DNA of 42,131 nucleotides from Candidatus Propionivibrio aalborgensis (GTDB lineage Bacteria > Pseudomonadota > Gammaproteobacteria > Burkholderiales > Rhodocyclaceae). Positions 35,900 through 42,131 of this stretch are shown piece after piece. The position numbers were made by a program, and so were the translations under genes. Below the pieces are notes generated by a model. The model was not told where the DNA came from, did not search any database, and saw nothing but the letters and a program-made list of their open reading frames with translations. Each line of letters begins with the position of its first letter. Position 1 is the first letter of the stretch. The stretch spans positions 1 to 42,131 of the forward strand of contig NZ_FLQY01000029.1 in NCBI RefSeq assembly GCF_900089945.1, read 5' to 3'.

Positions 35900-36682
35900 A
35901 TGTTACGCATCATTAACCTAAACCTCAACGGCATTCGTTCCGCGTGGCGCAAGGGAGTTTTGCCATGGTTGTCCGCTCAGAACGCTGACGTCGTTTGTCT
36001 GCAGGAATTGAAAGCACAGTTTGCCGATCTCTCTGACGAGATGAAGGCGCCCGCCGGTTTGCACGCGTACTACCACTACGCCGAAAAGAAGGGCTATAGC
36101 GGCGTCGGGTTGTGGTGTCGGCGGAAGCCTGATGCCGTCACCGAAGGTTTCGGTCACGCAGAGTTCGATGCGGAGGGGCGCTATTTGCGCGCCGATTTCG
36201 GCCCGCTCTCCGTGATTTCGCTTTATCTGCCATCCGGTTCGAGTTCGCCGGAACGTCAAGCGGCGAAGTTCAGTTTCATGGACGTGTTTCATCCGCACCT
36301 CCTTGATCTGGCGAAGAGTGGCCGCGATGTCGTGGTGTGCGGCGACTGGAACATTGCCCACCAGGAAATCGATCTCAAGAACTGGAAAAGCAACCAGAAG
36401 AATTCCGGTTTTCTGCCAGAGGAACGGGCCTGGGTCAGCCAAGTGCTGAACGAGGGTAACTGGTGCGACGTGTATCGCCAGCTACACGCAACAAGCACTG
36501 ACGAGTGCTACACGTGGTGGTCGAACCGCGGGCAGGCCTGGGCCAAGAACGTTGGCTGGCGGCTCGACTATCAACTGGCCTCGCCAGCTTTCGCCCGCAC
36601 CGCCCATGCTGCTGCTGTATACAAGGCCCAGCGTTTTTCCGACCACGCGCCGTTACAGATCGACTATGACTATGTGCTGTGA
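35900..36682 (+). CDS. xth: Exodeoxyribonuclease III family AP endonuclease
   Basis: This 260-residue enzyme cuts DNA 5' of abasic sites and removes 3' blocks in base excision repair. Motifs: NLNGIRSAWRKG, LQELKAQ (metal glutamate), GYSGVGLW, VVVCGDWNIAH (catalytic Asp and Asn), WRLDYQLAS and SDHAPLQIDY (catalytic histidine). The start is ATG 35900 (LRIINLNLNG), which matches family starts. The same window also carries a SMUG1-type glycosylase that generates abasic sites. Confidence 0.94.
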   Translation: MLRIINLNLNGIRSAWRKGVLPWLSAQNADVVCLQELKAQFADLSDEMKAPAGLHAYYHYAEKKGYSGVGLWCRRKPDAVTEGFGHAEFDAEGRYLRADFGPLSVISLYLPSGSSSPERQAAKFSFMDVFHPHLLDLAKSGRDVVVCGDWNIAHQEIDLKNWKSNQKNSGFLPEERAWVSQVLNEGNWCDVYRQLHATSTDECYTWWSNRGQAWAKNVGWRLDYQLASPAFARTAHAAAVYKAQRFSDHAPLQIDYDYVL

Positions 36683-36804
36683 ATCACGCTGTGACTCAGC
36701 GCATTGATAAGTGGCTTTAAATTAGATACCCTGAGGGTTGTGGTTCACGAGCACTCCCATCGTTTCGTGCCATTTCCCTTTTCCCTTATCACATGAGGTG
36801 TCCC

Positions 36805-37125
36805 ATGACTGAAGTTAACGAAATGTCCAACAATAGCAAACAGAAATTCGTCTCGGATATGAAGAGTGTCGTCGCCGATGCCGAGGAAATACTTCGTGCG
36901 ACTGCAGGTGTCGCTGGTGAAAAAATGGCCGATCTACGTGAGCGGGTCGGTGAGCGTTTGCGCGACGCCAAGCTGCGTATCGCTGACGCCGAGGCGCTGC
37001 TGGTCGATAAGACCAAGGCGGCGGCGCGAGCTACCGACGACTATGTCAATCAGAACCCTTGGCAGGCTGTCGGCGTCGCAGCGGGCATCGGTTTCCTGTT
37101 CGGTATCATTATCGGCCGTCGTTAG
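36805..37125 (+). CDS. DUF883 (ElaB/YqjD family) membrane-anchored protein
   Basis: This protein of about 106 residues has a long amphipathic, probably coiled-coil region (about 10-75) and a C-terminal anchor NPWQAVGVAAGIGFLFGIII ending GRR, the hallmark of the ElaB/YqjD/YgaM group. E. coli YqjD and ElaB bind ribosomes at the membrane in stationary phase. ATG 36805 follows GAGGTG. It is first of a four-gene cassette. The 122-bp gap upstream has TTGATA near 36702 but no good -10 partner. Confidence 0.88.
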   Translation: MTEVNEMSNNSKQKFVSDMKSVVADAEEILRATAGVAGEKMADLRERVGERLRDAKLRIADAEALLVDKTKAAARATDDYVNQNPWQAVGVAAGIGFLFGIIIGRR

Positions 37126-37138
37126 GCAGAACTTCGCT

Positions 37139-37549
37139 ATGAGCGACAGGTCAGGCAGAGGGAACAGCGGTTTATTCCATGCCCTGAAAAGCATCGTCGT
37201 CACGCTGCTTGCGAGCGGGAAGACGCGGCTTGAACTTCTCGGCAACGAACTCGAAGCTGAGAAGCTGCGTGCCATTCATTTGATTCTGATGGCGCAGGGA
37301 ATGGTGTTCTGTTTCGGAGTCTGTACGCTGCTCATTGTGGCCTTGCTTACTGCATTGTTCTGGGACAACCGGCTGCTTGTCTTGAGCGTGTCAACTGGGC
37401 TGTTCCTTGTTCTTAGTGGGGTTTTTTTCGCTCTGTTCAAGCGGTCGCTGCAGCGGCCCGAGCAAGTCTTTGCAACCAGTATTGCCGAGCTCAAGGAAGA
37501 TCTGCGCCAGTTGAAAGAGGCGGTTGGCCATGAATCAGCGGCTGAATGA
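37139..37549 (+). CDS. YqjE-like membrane protein (phage holin family PF07332)
   Basis: This 136-residue protein has an N-terminal amphipathic helix (LFHALKSIVVTLLASGKTRL), the family segment ELLGNELEAEKLR and two transmembrane helices (MAQGMVFCFGVCTLLIVALL, LLVLSVSTGLFLVLSGVFFA). It ends with a charged helix (IAELKEDLRQLKEA). The holin label is historical; YqjE-type proteins accompany DUF883 proteins in proteobacteria and their role is unknown. ATG 37139 lies 13 bases after the DUF883 gene. Confidence 0.85.
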   Translation: MSDRSGRGNSGLFHALKSIVVTLLASGKTRLELLGNELEAEKLRAIHLILMAQGMVFCFGVCTLLIVALLTALFWDNRLLVLSVSTGLFLVLSGVFFALFKRSLQRPEQVFATSIAELKEDLRQLKEAVGHESAAE

Positions 37550-37850
37550 ACTGCTTATTCGGCGTGGCCGATTGCTCGAACGCATCGCCACCCAACGTGC
37601 TGCGTTGGGTCAGGAGATGCCGCCTTTGCGAGCCGCACTGTATACGACGGATCGCATTGTGGCCGGCGTGCGCAGTGGTGTCGTCTTCATCAAACAACAT
37701 CCCAGCATAGTTACCGTCGCTGTTGCAGTGCTGGTCGTCTTGAAGCCGGGGCGCATCGTGCGCTGGGCAAAACGTGCTTTCTTCACTTGGCAAACCTGGC
37801 GGACACTGCGTGACAAATTGCCGATATTTGGTCTGAAAGCCGGTTTGTGA
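37530..37850 (+). CDS. YqjK-like protein
   Basis: This 106-residue protein begins MNQRLNELLIRRGRLLERIA, a basic helix common to the YqjK family, and has a short hydrophobic segment (IVTVAVAVLVVLKPGRIVRW) before a basic C-terminus. It overlaps the YqjE gene by 20 bases and the next gene by four, so the four products are probably made together. Function unknown. Confidence 0.78.
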   Translation: MNQRLNELLIRRGRLLERIATQRAALGQEMPPLRAALYTTDRIVAGVRSGVVFIKQHPSIVTVAVAVLVVLKPGRIVRWAKRAFFTWQTWRTLRDKLPIFGLKAGL

Positions 37851-38185
37851 GCGTTGAGCAAAGGGGCGAGACAGAATTGGCAAAAGCCAGTGTAGTTTCG
37901 CGCATGCTGGCCTCCCAGAAACGGCAGGCGCGAGGATTTGTCGCTGACGTCGTGCGCATGCGCGGATTGATGCCCTTGCTGATGAAAAATCGCAACGGCG
38001 ACAAATGGACAGCCAATGAAAAGTCCGAACTCCTGGACCAGTTGCGAGTTCTATCGCGCGTTTCACCGTATCTATTGTTTCTGCTCCTGCCTGGTTCCGC
38101 ACTGTTGCTGCCAGTTTACGCTTGGTGGCTTGACCGTCGGCGCGTACGGCGTGCGGCGCGCCCGGTTTCAGAGACTCTACCCTAG
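37847..38185 (+). CDS. Small LETM1-like membrane protein
   Basis: This 112-residue protein starts at GTG 37847, overlapping the upstream stop (GTGA). Its C-terminal half, LLDQLRVLSRVSPYLLFLLL then PGSALLLPVYAWWLDRRR, strongly recalls the membrane segment of LETM1-like proteins, where a proline-glycine bend is followed by a WWLDRRR-type end. LETM1 itself is a mitochondrial ion-exchange/ribosome-binding protein; function here is unknown. It is last in the cassette and converges with the SMUG1 gene 59 bases on. Confidence 0.6.
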   Translation: MSVEQRGETELAKASVVSRMLASQKRQARGFVADVVRMRGLMPLLMKNRNGDKWTANEKSELLDQLRVLSRVSPYLLFLLLPGSALLLPVYAWWLDRRRVRRAARPVSETLP

Positions 38186-38244
38186 GGATACGGGTATCGT
38201 CTCACGCTTTCCGGGGTCATCGCGGCCAGGATATTGCTGCTGGG

Positions 38245-38982
38245 TTAGTGCCAGACTCCCTGGGCGATCAGTTGCCGTGTCGCCGCTTCAGCCCAACCCC
38301 TGTTGGCTGCCGGGCTGGCTGGGCTGGGATGCAGCACTTTCCCGATGCTTACGTCCATACCTGTCAAAGCCTCGGTGGCGCGTTTCTCGGCAAAGCCGCC
38401 GACCCCGATCACCCACTGCGCTTCGAGCGCTGTCACGAGTTGCCTGAGATGTCGATCACAGGCCGCATTGAGCGGCTCCTTCTCGGCTGAAGGAAGTTTG
38501 TCCGGCGTAATGTTTCGGCCGCTGTCGAAAAAGGCCAAGGGACAATAGTTGGCAACAAAGTGGTTGGCGAAGAAAGCTTCTGCCTTGCCGAAGCGCTGTT
38601 GGAACAGTCCCCATAGACGTCGACCACTGACCTCGGAGCGCGTACAGGAAAATCCTTCAATCCGGCGTTTCGGGTTCTCCATTGCCGGTTTGTCAATTTG
38701 CGTTCTGATTCCCATCCAGTCGCGTACGGCAGCAATCTCGCCAAAGGGAACACCGCATTGAACCATGCCGAACGGTCCGGGATTCATACCGATGAAAACC
38801 ACTTTTTTGCGGCACGCGCCATAGCGGCGCAAATAGAGCTCGTGTGCCTCCCAAGCGTAAGCCAGCGGATTATAGATATGTGAAACTGGTAGAGCAAAGG
38901 TAAGTTTTTCAACCCTGGCCGACAGCTCACGAGCGGCGGCGATCAGCAGCTCGGCGCTTGAGGCGCTTGCCTCAGACGCCAA
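38245..38982 (-). CDS. SMUG1-type uracil-DNA glycosylase
   Basis: This 245-residue protein matches single-strand-selective monofunctional uracil-DNA glycosylase, family 3 of the UDG superfamily, best known from animals but present in some bacteria. It removes uracil and 5-hydroxymethyluracil from DNA. Motif 1 is GMNPGPFGM (65-73) and motif 2 is HPSPASPAANRGW (from 218). YNPLAYAWEAHELYLRRYG, FSCTRSEVSGRRLWG and FVANYCPLAFF are all SMUG1-typical. The start is TTG 38982, six bases after AAGGAG and overlapping the ampG stop by 11 bases; no ATG is near. It is last in the met-linked chain. Confidence 0.88.
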   Translation of the reverse strand: MASEASASSAELLIAAARELSARVEKLTFALPVSHIYNPLAYAWEAHELYLRRYGACRKKVVFIGMNPGPFGMVQCGVPFGEIAAVRDWMGIRTQIDKPAMENPKRRIEGFSCTRSEVSGRRLWGLFQQRFGKAEAFFANHFVANYCPLAFFDSGRNITPDKLPSAEKEPLNAACDRHLRQLVTALEAQWVIGVGGFAEKRATEALTGMDVSIGKVLHPSPASPAANRGWAEAATRQLIAQGVWH

Positions 38983-40246
38983 CTTGCGCTCCTTTGACCG
39001 GCACTATCTTCCACGGGGCCACCCGAGGAAGCAGCAGCATGCCGGGAATCGCCAGCGCAGTGCACAGCAGGAAGAAGCTGTACCAGCCGAGGCTTTCCAC
39101 GAGCCAACCCGCCGAAGCGTTGAAAAAGGTGCGCGGCACGGCAGCAAGGCTGGTGAACAACGCATATTGGGTTGCGGTATAGGCGGGGTGTGTTGAACGG
39201 GCTATAAAGGCGACGAAAGCCACAGTGCCCAGGCCAACGCCAAGCGCCTCGAAGCCAATGACGGTTGCGAGCGCCAGGCGTTGGTCAACGCCAATTTCCG
39301 TTTGTGGTCCGAGCCAGGCCAGCCAGGCAAAACCAAGAATCGATAGCAGTTGCACAACACCGAACAGCCACAGCGCGCGATTGATGCCCAGACGCACCAT
39401 CCACAGGCCGCCGAGAAGGCCGCCAAAGACCGCCGGCCATAGCCCGGCATGTTTGGCGATCAGGCCGATATCCGTTTTTGTGAAGCCCATGTCGAGGTAG
39501 AAGGGCGTCGCCAGTGCGGTGCACAGCGAATCGCCAAGTTTGTAGAGAAAAATGAAGGCAAGCACTAACAAGGCACCATGCAGACCAGAGCGACCCACAA
39601 ATTCGTGGAAGGGCTCGACAACGGCTTCACGCAGGGTCTTTGGCCTGGCATAGGCGTTGGTCGGTTCCTGGACCAGCAGGATCATGACCATTCCGGGCAG
39701 CATGAAGGCGGCGGTGATCCAGAATACCTGTGACCACGGCAACAGGTCGGCGAGAATCAATGACAAGGAACCGGGCACCAGCCCGGCGACACGGTAGGCA
39801 TTCACATGTACGGCATTGCCCAATCCCAGTTCGTTCTCCGTCAGCAGTTCGCGACGGTAGGCGTCCAGGGCGATGTCCTGGGTGGCGGAGAAAAGTGCGA
39901 GAAAGGTGGTAAGCCAGAGAACCGGGACGATGTCTGTGCTTGGCGACAGCCCGCCGAGCAGGCCAATGGTGAGCAGCAGGCCGATCTGCATGATCAGCGA
40001 CCAGCTGCGCCGCCGACCAAGGACGGGCAGGGCATAGCGATCCAGGAAAGGCGACCAGAGAAACTTCCAGGTATAGGGGAACTGGATCAGCGCGAAAATA
40101 CCGATGGTTTTGAGATTGACGCCCTCGCTACGCAACCAGGCCGGTAAGAGGTTCAGTAGCAGATAGAGCGGCAGACCGGAGCTGAACCCGGTGAAGACGC
40201 AGATCAGCATCTTGCGGGTCAGCAGCGCACTCAGCCAGGCTGGCAT
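38972..40246 (-). CDS. ampG: AmpG-like muropeptide permease (MFS)
   Basis: This 424-residue MFS transporter has about 12-14 helices and resembles AmpG, which imports N-acetylglucosamine-anhydromuropeptides for peptidoglycan recycling. Family marks are FTGFSSGLPLYLL at the start, FPYTWKFLWSPFLDRYALP, LGRRRSWSLIMQ and SATQDIALDAYRRELL. The start is ATG 40246, sharing its first base with the metW stop (TGATG). It follows metW directly, so it may be under the same SAM-responsive control. No ampD or ampC is seen. Confidence 0.85.
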   Translation of the reverse strand: MPAWLSALLTRKMLICVFTGFSSGLPLYLLLNLLPAWLRSEGVNLKTIGIFALIQFPYTWKFLWSPFLDRYALPVLGRRRSWSLIMQIGLLLTIGLLGGLSPSTDIVPVLWLTTFLALFSATQDIALDAYRRELLTENELGLGNAVHVNAYRVAGLVPGSLSLILADLLPWSQVFWITAAFMLPGMVMILLVQEPTNAYARPKTLREAVVEPFHEFVGRSGLHGALLVLAFIFLYKLGDSLCTALATPFYLDMGFTKTDIGLIAKHAGLWPAVFGGLLGGLWMVRLGINRALWLFGVVQLLSILGFAWLAWLGPQTEIGVDQRLALATVIGFEALGVGLGTVAFVAFIARSTHPAYTATQYALFTSLAAVPRTFFNASAGWLVESLGWYSFFLLCTALAIPGMLLLPRVAPWKIVPVKGAQVGV

Positions 40247-40866
40247 CAAGCCTTTCGACCCAGGCGATAGAAGGCCAGACTGCCGTTCAGATTCGGCTCG
40301 TCAGTCACCGGCTGTCCGGCATCGTCGAAAGCCAGCCGTTCGCGGATCTCGATGCCGAGTTTGTCGCATAGTGCGTCGAAGTCGGCAATTGTGAAGAAGC
40401 GCACGTTGGGTGTCTCGTACCATTCGAACGGCAGGTTCTCTGAAACGGGCATATGGCCTTGTGCAATCGCCTCCCGGTTGGCGCGATAGGCAAAGTTGGG
40501 AAAACTCACGACGGCTTCTTCAGCGACGCGCAGCATTTCGCCGAGAATTCGCTCGGTAGCGTGCATTGCCTGGAGCGCTTGGGAGATGATGGCGTGATTG
40601 AACGACCGGTTCTCGAAGCCGGAAAGGCCGCCTTCAATGTCGATCTGGATCACGTCGACGCCGTTGCGGATGCAGCCGAGCACGCTTTCGTGACTGATTT
40701 CGACGCCGTAACCGACGACGCCTTTGCTTTCGCGAAGATAGCGCAGCAACTTTCCGTCACCACAACCCAGGTCAAGTACGCGCTCTCCGGGCGGAATCCA
40801 GTTGGCGATGACGGCAAAATCGAAGCGCTCGCGCTCGATGGCCGTCAGCGGGTTTCCATTGCTCAT
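40246..40866 (-). CDS. metW: Methionine biosynthesis protein MetW
   Basis: This 206-residue protein has a class I methyltransferase-like fold: motif I is [15 protein letters not shown] and the next strand is [20 protein letters not shown]. MetW is required together with MetX for homoserine acylation in several proteobacteria and is thought to activate MetX rather than methylate. [20 protein letters not shown] and [16 protein letters not shown] match the family. The ATG overlaps the metX stop by four bases. Confidence 0.95.
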   Translation of the reverse strand: MSNGNPLTAIERERFDFAVIANWIPPGERVLDLGCGDGKLLRYLRESKGVVGYGVEISHESVLGCIRNGVDVIQIDIEGGLSGFENRSFNHAIISQALQAMHATERILGEMLRVAEEAVVSFPNFAYRANREAIAQGHMPVSENLPFEWYETPNVRFFTIADFDALCDKLGIEIRERLAFDDAGQPVTDEPNLNGSLAFYRLGRKA

Positions 40867-41990
40867 ACTGATATGTTCTCCAGGTAGGCGCGCAATACGG
40901 CGTGATAATAGGCGTCATCCAGCAGAAAGGAATCGTGCCCCGCGTCGCTATCGATTTCGGCGTAGGCAACGTGCCGCCTGTTGTGCAGAAGGGCAAAGAC
41001 AATCTCGCGCGAACGCGCGGGAGAAAAACGCCAGTCCGTTGAGAAACTGGCGACAAAGAACTTGGCTTTGGCCCGCGCCAGCGCAGCGGCCAGGTCGCCA
41101 TCGTAGGCGTAGGCGGGATCGAAGTAATCGAGGGCCTTGGTGGTGTTCAGATACGTGTTGGCGTCGAAGAAGCTGGCAAACTTGTCGCCTTGATAGCGCA
41201 GGTAGGACTCGACTTCAAAATCGACGTCAAAGCTGAACTTGTGCTCGCCATGGCGCAACTGACGGCCGAATTTTTCGCCCATCTGGCTATCCGAGAGATA
41301 GGTGATGTGGGCAACCATGCGCGCCAGCCGCAGGCCATGGACCGGCACGACGCCGTGTTCGGCGTAATGGCCGCCATGAAAGTCGGGATCGGAAAGAATA
41401 GCCTGACGAGCGACCTCGTTGAAAGCAATGTTTTGCGCCGACAGCTTGGGCGCGGAAGCAATCACCATGGCATGCCGTATGCGATCGGGGTACTGCAAGG
41501 CCCACTCGAGTGCCTGCATGCCGCCGAGGCTACCGCCGATGACTGCGGCCCAGGTATCTATGCCCAGATGGTCGGCCAGACGCGCGTGCGCCGCTACCCA
41601 GTCCTCGACCGTCACCATCGGAAAATCCGCCCCATAGCGTTTGCCGGTAATCGGGTTGACCGACAAGGGCCCTGTCGAACCGTAGCAGCCGCCGAGGTTG
41701 TTGACCCCGACGACAAAGAACTTGTCGGTATCGAGAGGCTTGCCGGGCCCAACCAGGTTATCCCACCAGCCAACGTTCGTGGGGTCGCTGGCGTCAACAC
41801 CGGCAACATGATGACCGCCGGAAAGGGCGTGGCATACCAGCACGGCATTGGAACGAGCGGTATTCATCGTCCCGTAGGTTTCAAATACCAACTCGAAGCC
41901 TGGAAGCAGTGCACCGCTCTTGAGTGCAATCGGCTCATTGAAATGGGCCCGTTGCGGCGCAACGATCCCGACAGAATTTTGTTGTGACAT
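40863..41990 (-). CDS. metX: Homoserine O-acyltransferase MetX
   Basis: This 375-residue alpha/beta-hydrolase commits homoserine to methionine by O-acylation. Its catalytic triad is S154 (GGSLGGMQA), D319 (STDWRFSP) and H352 (SDAGHDSF). [13 protein letters not shown] forms the oxyanion side and [12 protein letters not shown] binds the substrate. Acetyl-CoA versus succinyl-CoA cannot be settled by eye; many betaproteobacterial MetX use succinyl-CoA. The start is ATG 41990 with no strong Shine-Dalgarno. A SAM-II riboswitch and terminator lie directly upstream. Confidence 0.96.
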   Translation of the reverse strand: MSQQNSVGIVAPQRAHFNEPIALKSGALLPGFELVFETYGTMNTARSNAVLVCHALSGGHHVAGVDASDPTNVGWWDNLVGPGKPLDTDKFFVVGVNNLGGCYGSTGPLSVNPITGKRYGADFPMVTVEDWVAAHARLADHLGIDTWAAVIGGSLGGMQALEWALQYPDRIRHAMVIASAPKLSAQNIAFNEVARQAILSDPDFHGGHYAEHGVVPVHGLRLARMVAHITYLSDSQMGEKFGRQLRHGEHKFSFDVDFEVESYLRYQGDKFASFFDANTYLNTTKALDYFDPAYAYDGDLAAALARAKAKFFVASFSTDWRFSPARSREIVFALLHNRRHVAYAEIDSDAGHDSFLLDDAYYHAVLRAYLENISV

Positions 41991-42007
41991 CGTGAACTTA
42001 TCGGAAG

Positions 42008-42041
42008 AAAAAACCCAGTCGGCCTGACAAAGCGGACTGGG
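42008..42041 (-). terminator. Intrinsic terminator in the metX leader
   Basis: On the minus strand, CCCAGTC (42035-42041), a 14-base loop and GACTGGG (42014-42020) form a perfect 7-bp stem followed by six U residues (42008-42013), ending 17 bases before the metX ATG. An alternative hairpin competes: AAAGCGGGAC (42045-42054) can pair with GTCCGCTTT (42029-42037) with one bulged G. That pairing would take three bases of the terminator stem plus its loop, so it acts as a candidate antiterminator. Confidence 0.9.
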
Positions 42042-42043
42042 CT

Positions 42044-42103
42044 GGTCCCGCTTTAGCCGTATTTATTAAGCGCCCGCAAGCTGATGATTCAAATCGGCGC
42101 TGG
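42044..42103 (-). promoter_or_regulatory. SAM-II riboswitch aptamer upstream of metX
   Basis: The minus strand reads AGCGCC, GATTTGAA, a short loop, GCTTGC, GGCGCT, TTAATAAATA and CGGCTAAAGCGGG, the order and content of the SAM-II (metA) aptamer. P1 is AGCGCC (42096-42101) with GGCGCT (42069-42074). The pseudoknot can be drawn between GCTT (42078-42081) and AAGC (42050-42053). SAM-II binds S-adenosylmethionine and turns methionine genes off. It is best known in alphaproteobacteria and mostly described as acting on translation; here a terminator follows. The promoter is probably beyond the right edge. Confidence 0.88.
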
Positions 42104-42131
42104 TTCGGAAACTTACCGGCAGTCCTTGGAA

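Overview
The window reads as one stretch of a betaproteobacterial chromosome, most likely from the Rhodocyclales (Dechloromonas/Accumulibacter-like). The grounds are protein resemblance, a complete cytochrome c maturation system I, the mreBCD-mrdA-rodA-rlpA order, the metX-metW pair and high GC. This placement is inference from gene content only; no rRNA or marker search was possible. No rRNA, tRNA, CRISPR array or complete insertion sequence was seen.

Layout. 1-2.3 kb is a small accessory patch: the 3' part of an AvcD-type anti-phage deaminase (cut by the window edge), a REP-like inverted repeat, and a RelE/HigB-type toxin with its HTH antitoxin behind a visible promoter/operator. 2.4-7.98 kb holds housekeeping genes: an OlsB-like acyltransferase, a CDF metal exporter overlapping an S1/P1-type zinc nuclease, galE, a ComB-family phosphatase and an M48 lipoprotein protease. 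8.1-8.5 kb is a graveyard where fragments of three unrelated genes (FMN 2-hydroxyacid dehydrogenase, MFS exporter, IS1380-type transposase) are butted together. 8.5-13.9 kb carries an unknown exported protein, an intact FMN 2-hydroxyacid dehydrogenase, a protein-E-like exported protein, and a MEDS sensor overlapping a GAF-like/PAS/GGDEF/EAL c-di-GMP protein. 14-21.2 kb is ccmABCDEFGHI on the minus strand, complete and tightly overlapping. 21.6-23.9 kb is an isolated hypF. 23.9-30.7 kb is the rod-shape operon mreB-mreC-mreD-mrdA-rodA-rlpA (minus). 30.8-34.6 kb is gatC-gatA-(lipoprotein)-gatB. 34.6-36.7 kb is pyrE with a coiled-coil exported protein, divergent from an exonuclease III. 36.8-38.2 kb is a four-gene cassette of small membrane proteins (DUF883, YqjE, YqjK, LETM1-like). 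38.2-42.1 kb is a minus-strand chain metX-metW-ampG-SMUG1 with every junction overlapping.

The strongest regulatory signal is at the right edge. A SAM-II riboswitch aptamer lies upstream of metX, followed by an intrinsic terminator. An alternative antiterminator pairing can also be drawn, using the aptamer's 3' pseudoknot strand. Because the four downstream genes overlap, this switch may also govern a muropeptide permease and a SMUG1-type uracil-DNA glycosylase. Other points for follow-up: a dispersed repeat that appears to encode the signal peptide of CcmH, an orphan HypF with unusual residues, a perfect 22-bp palindrome at the rlpA/hypF ends, and a possibly leaderless toxin mRNA.
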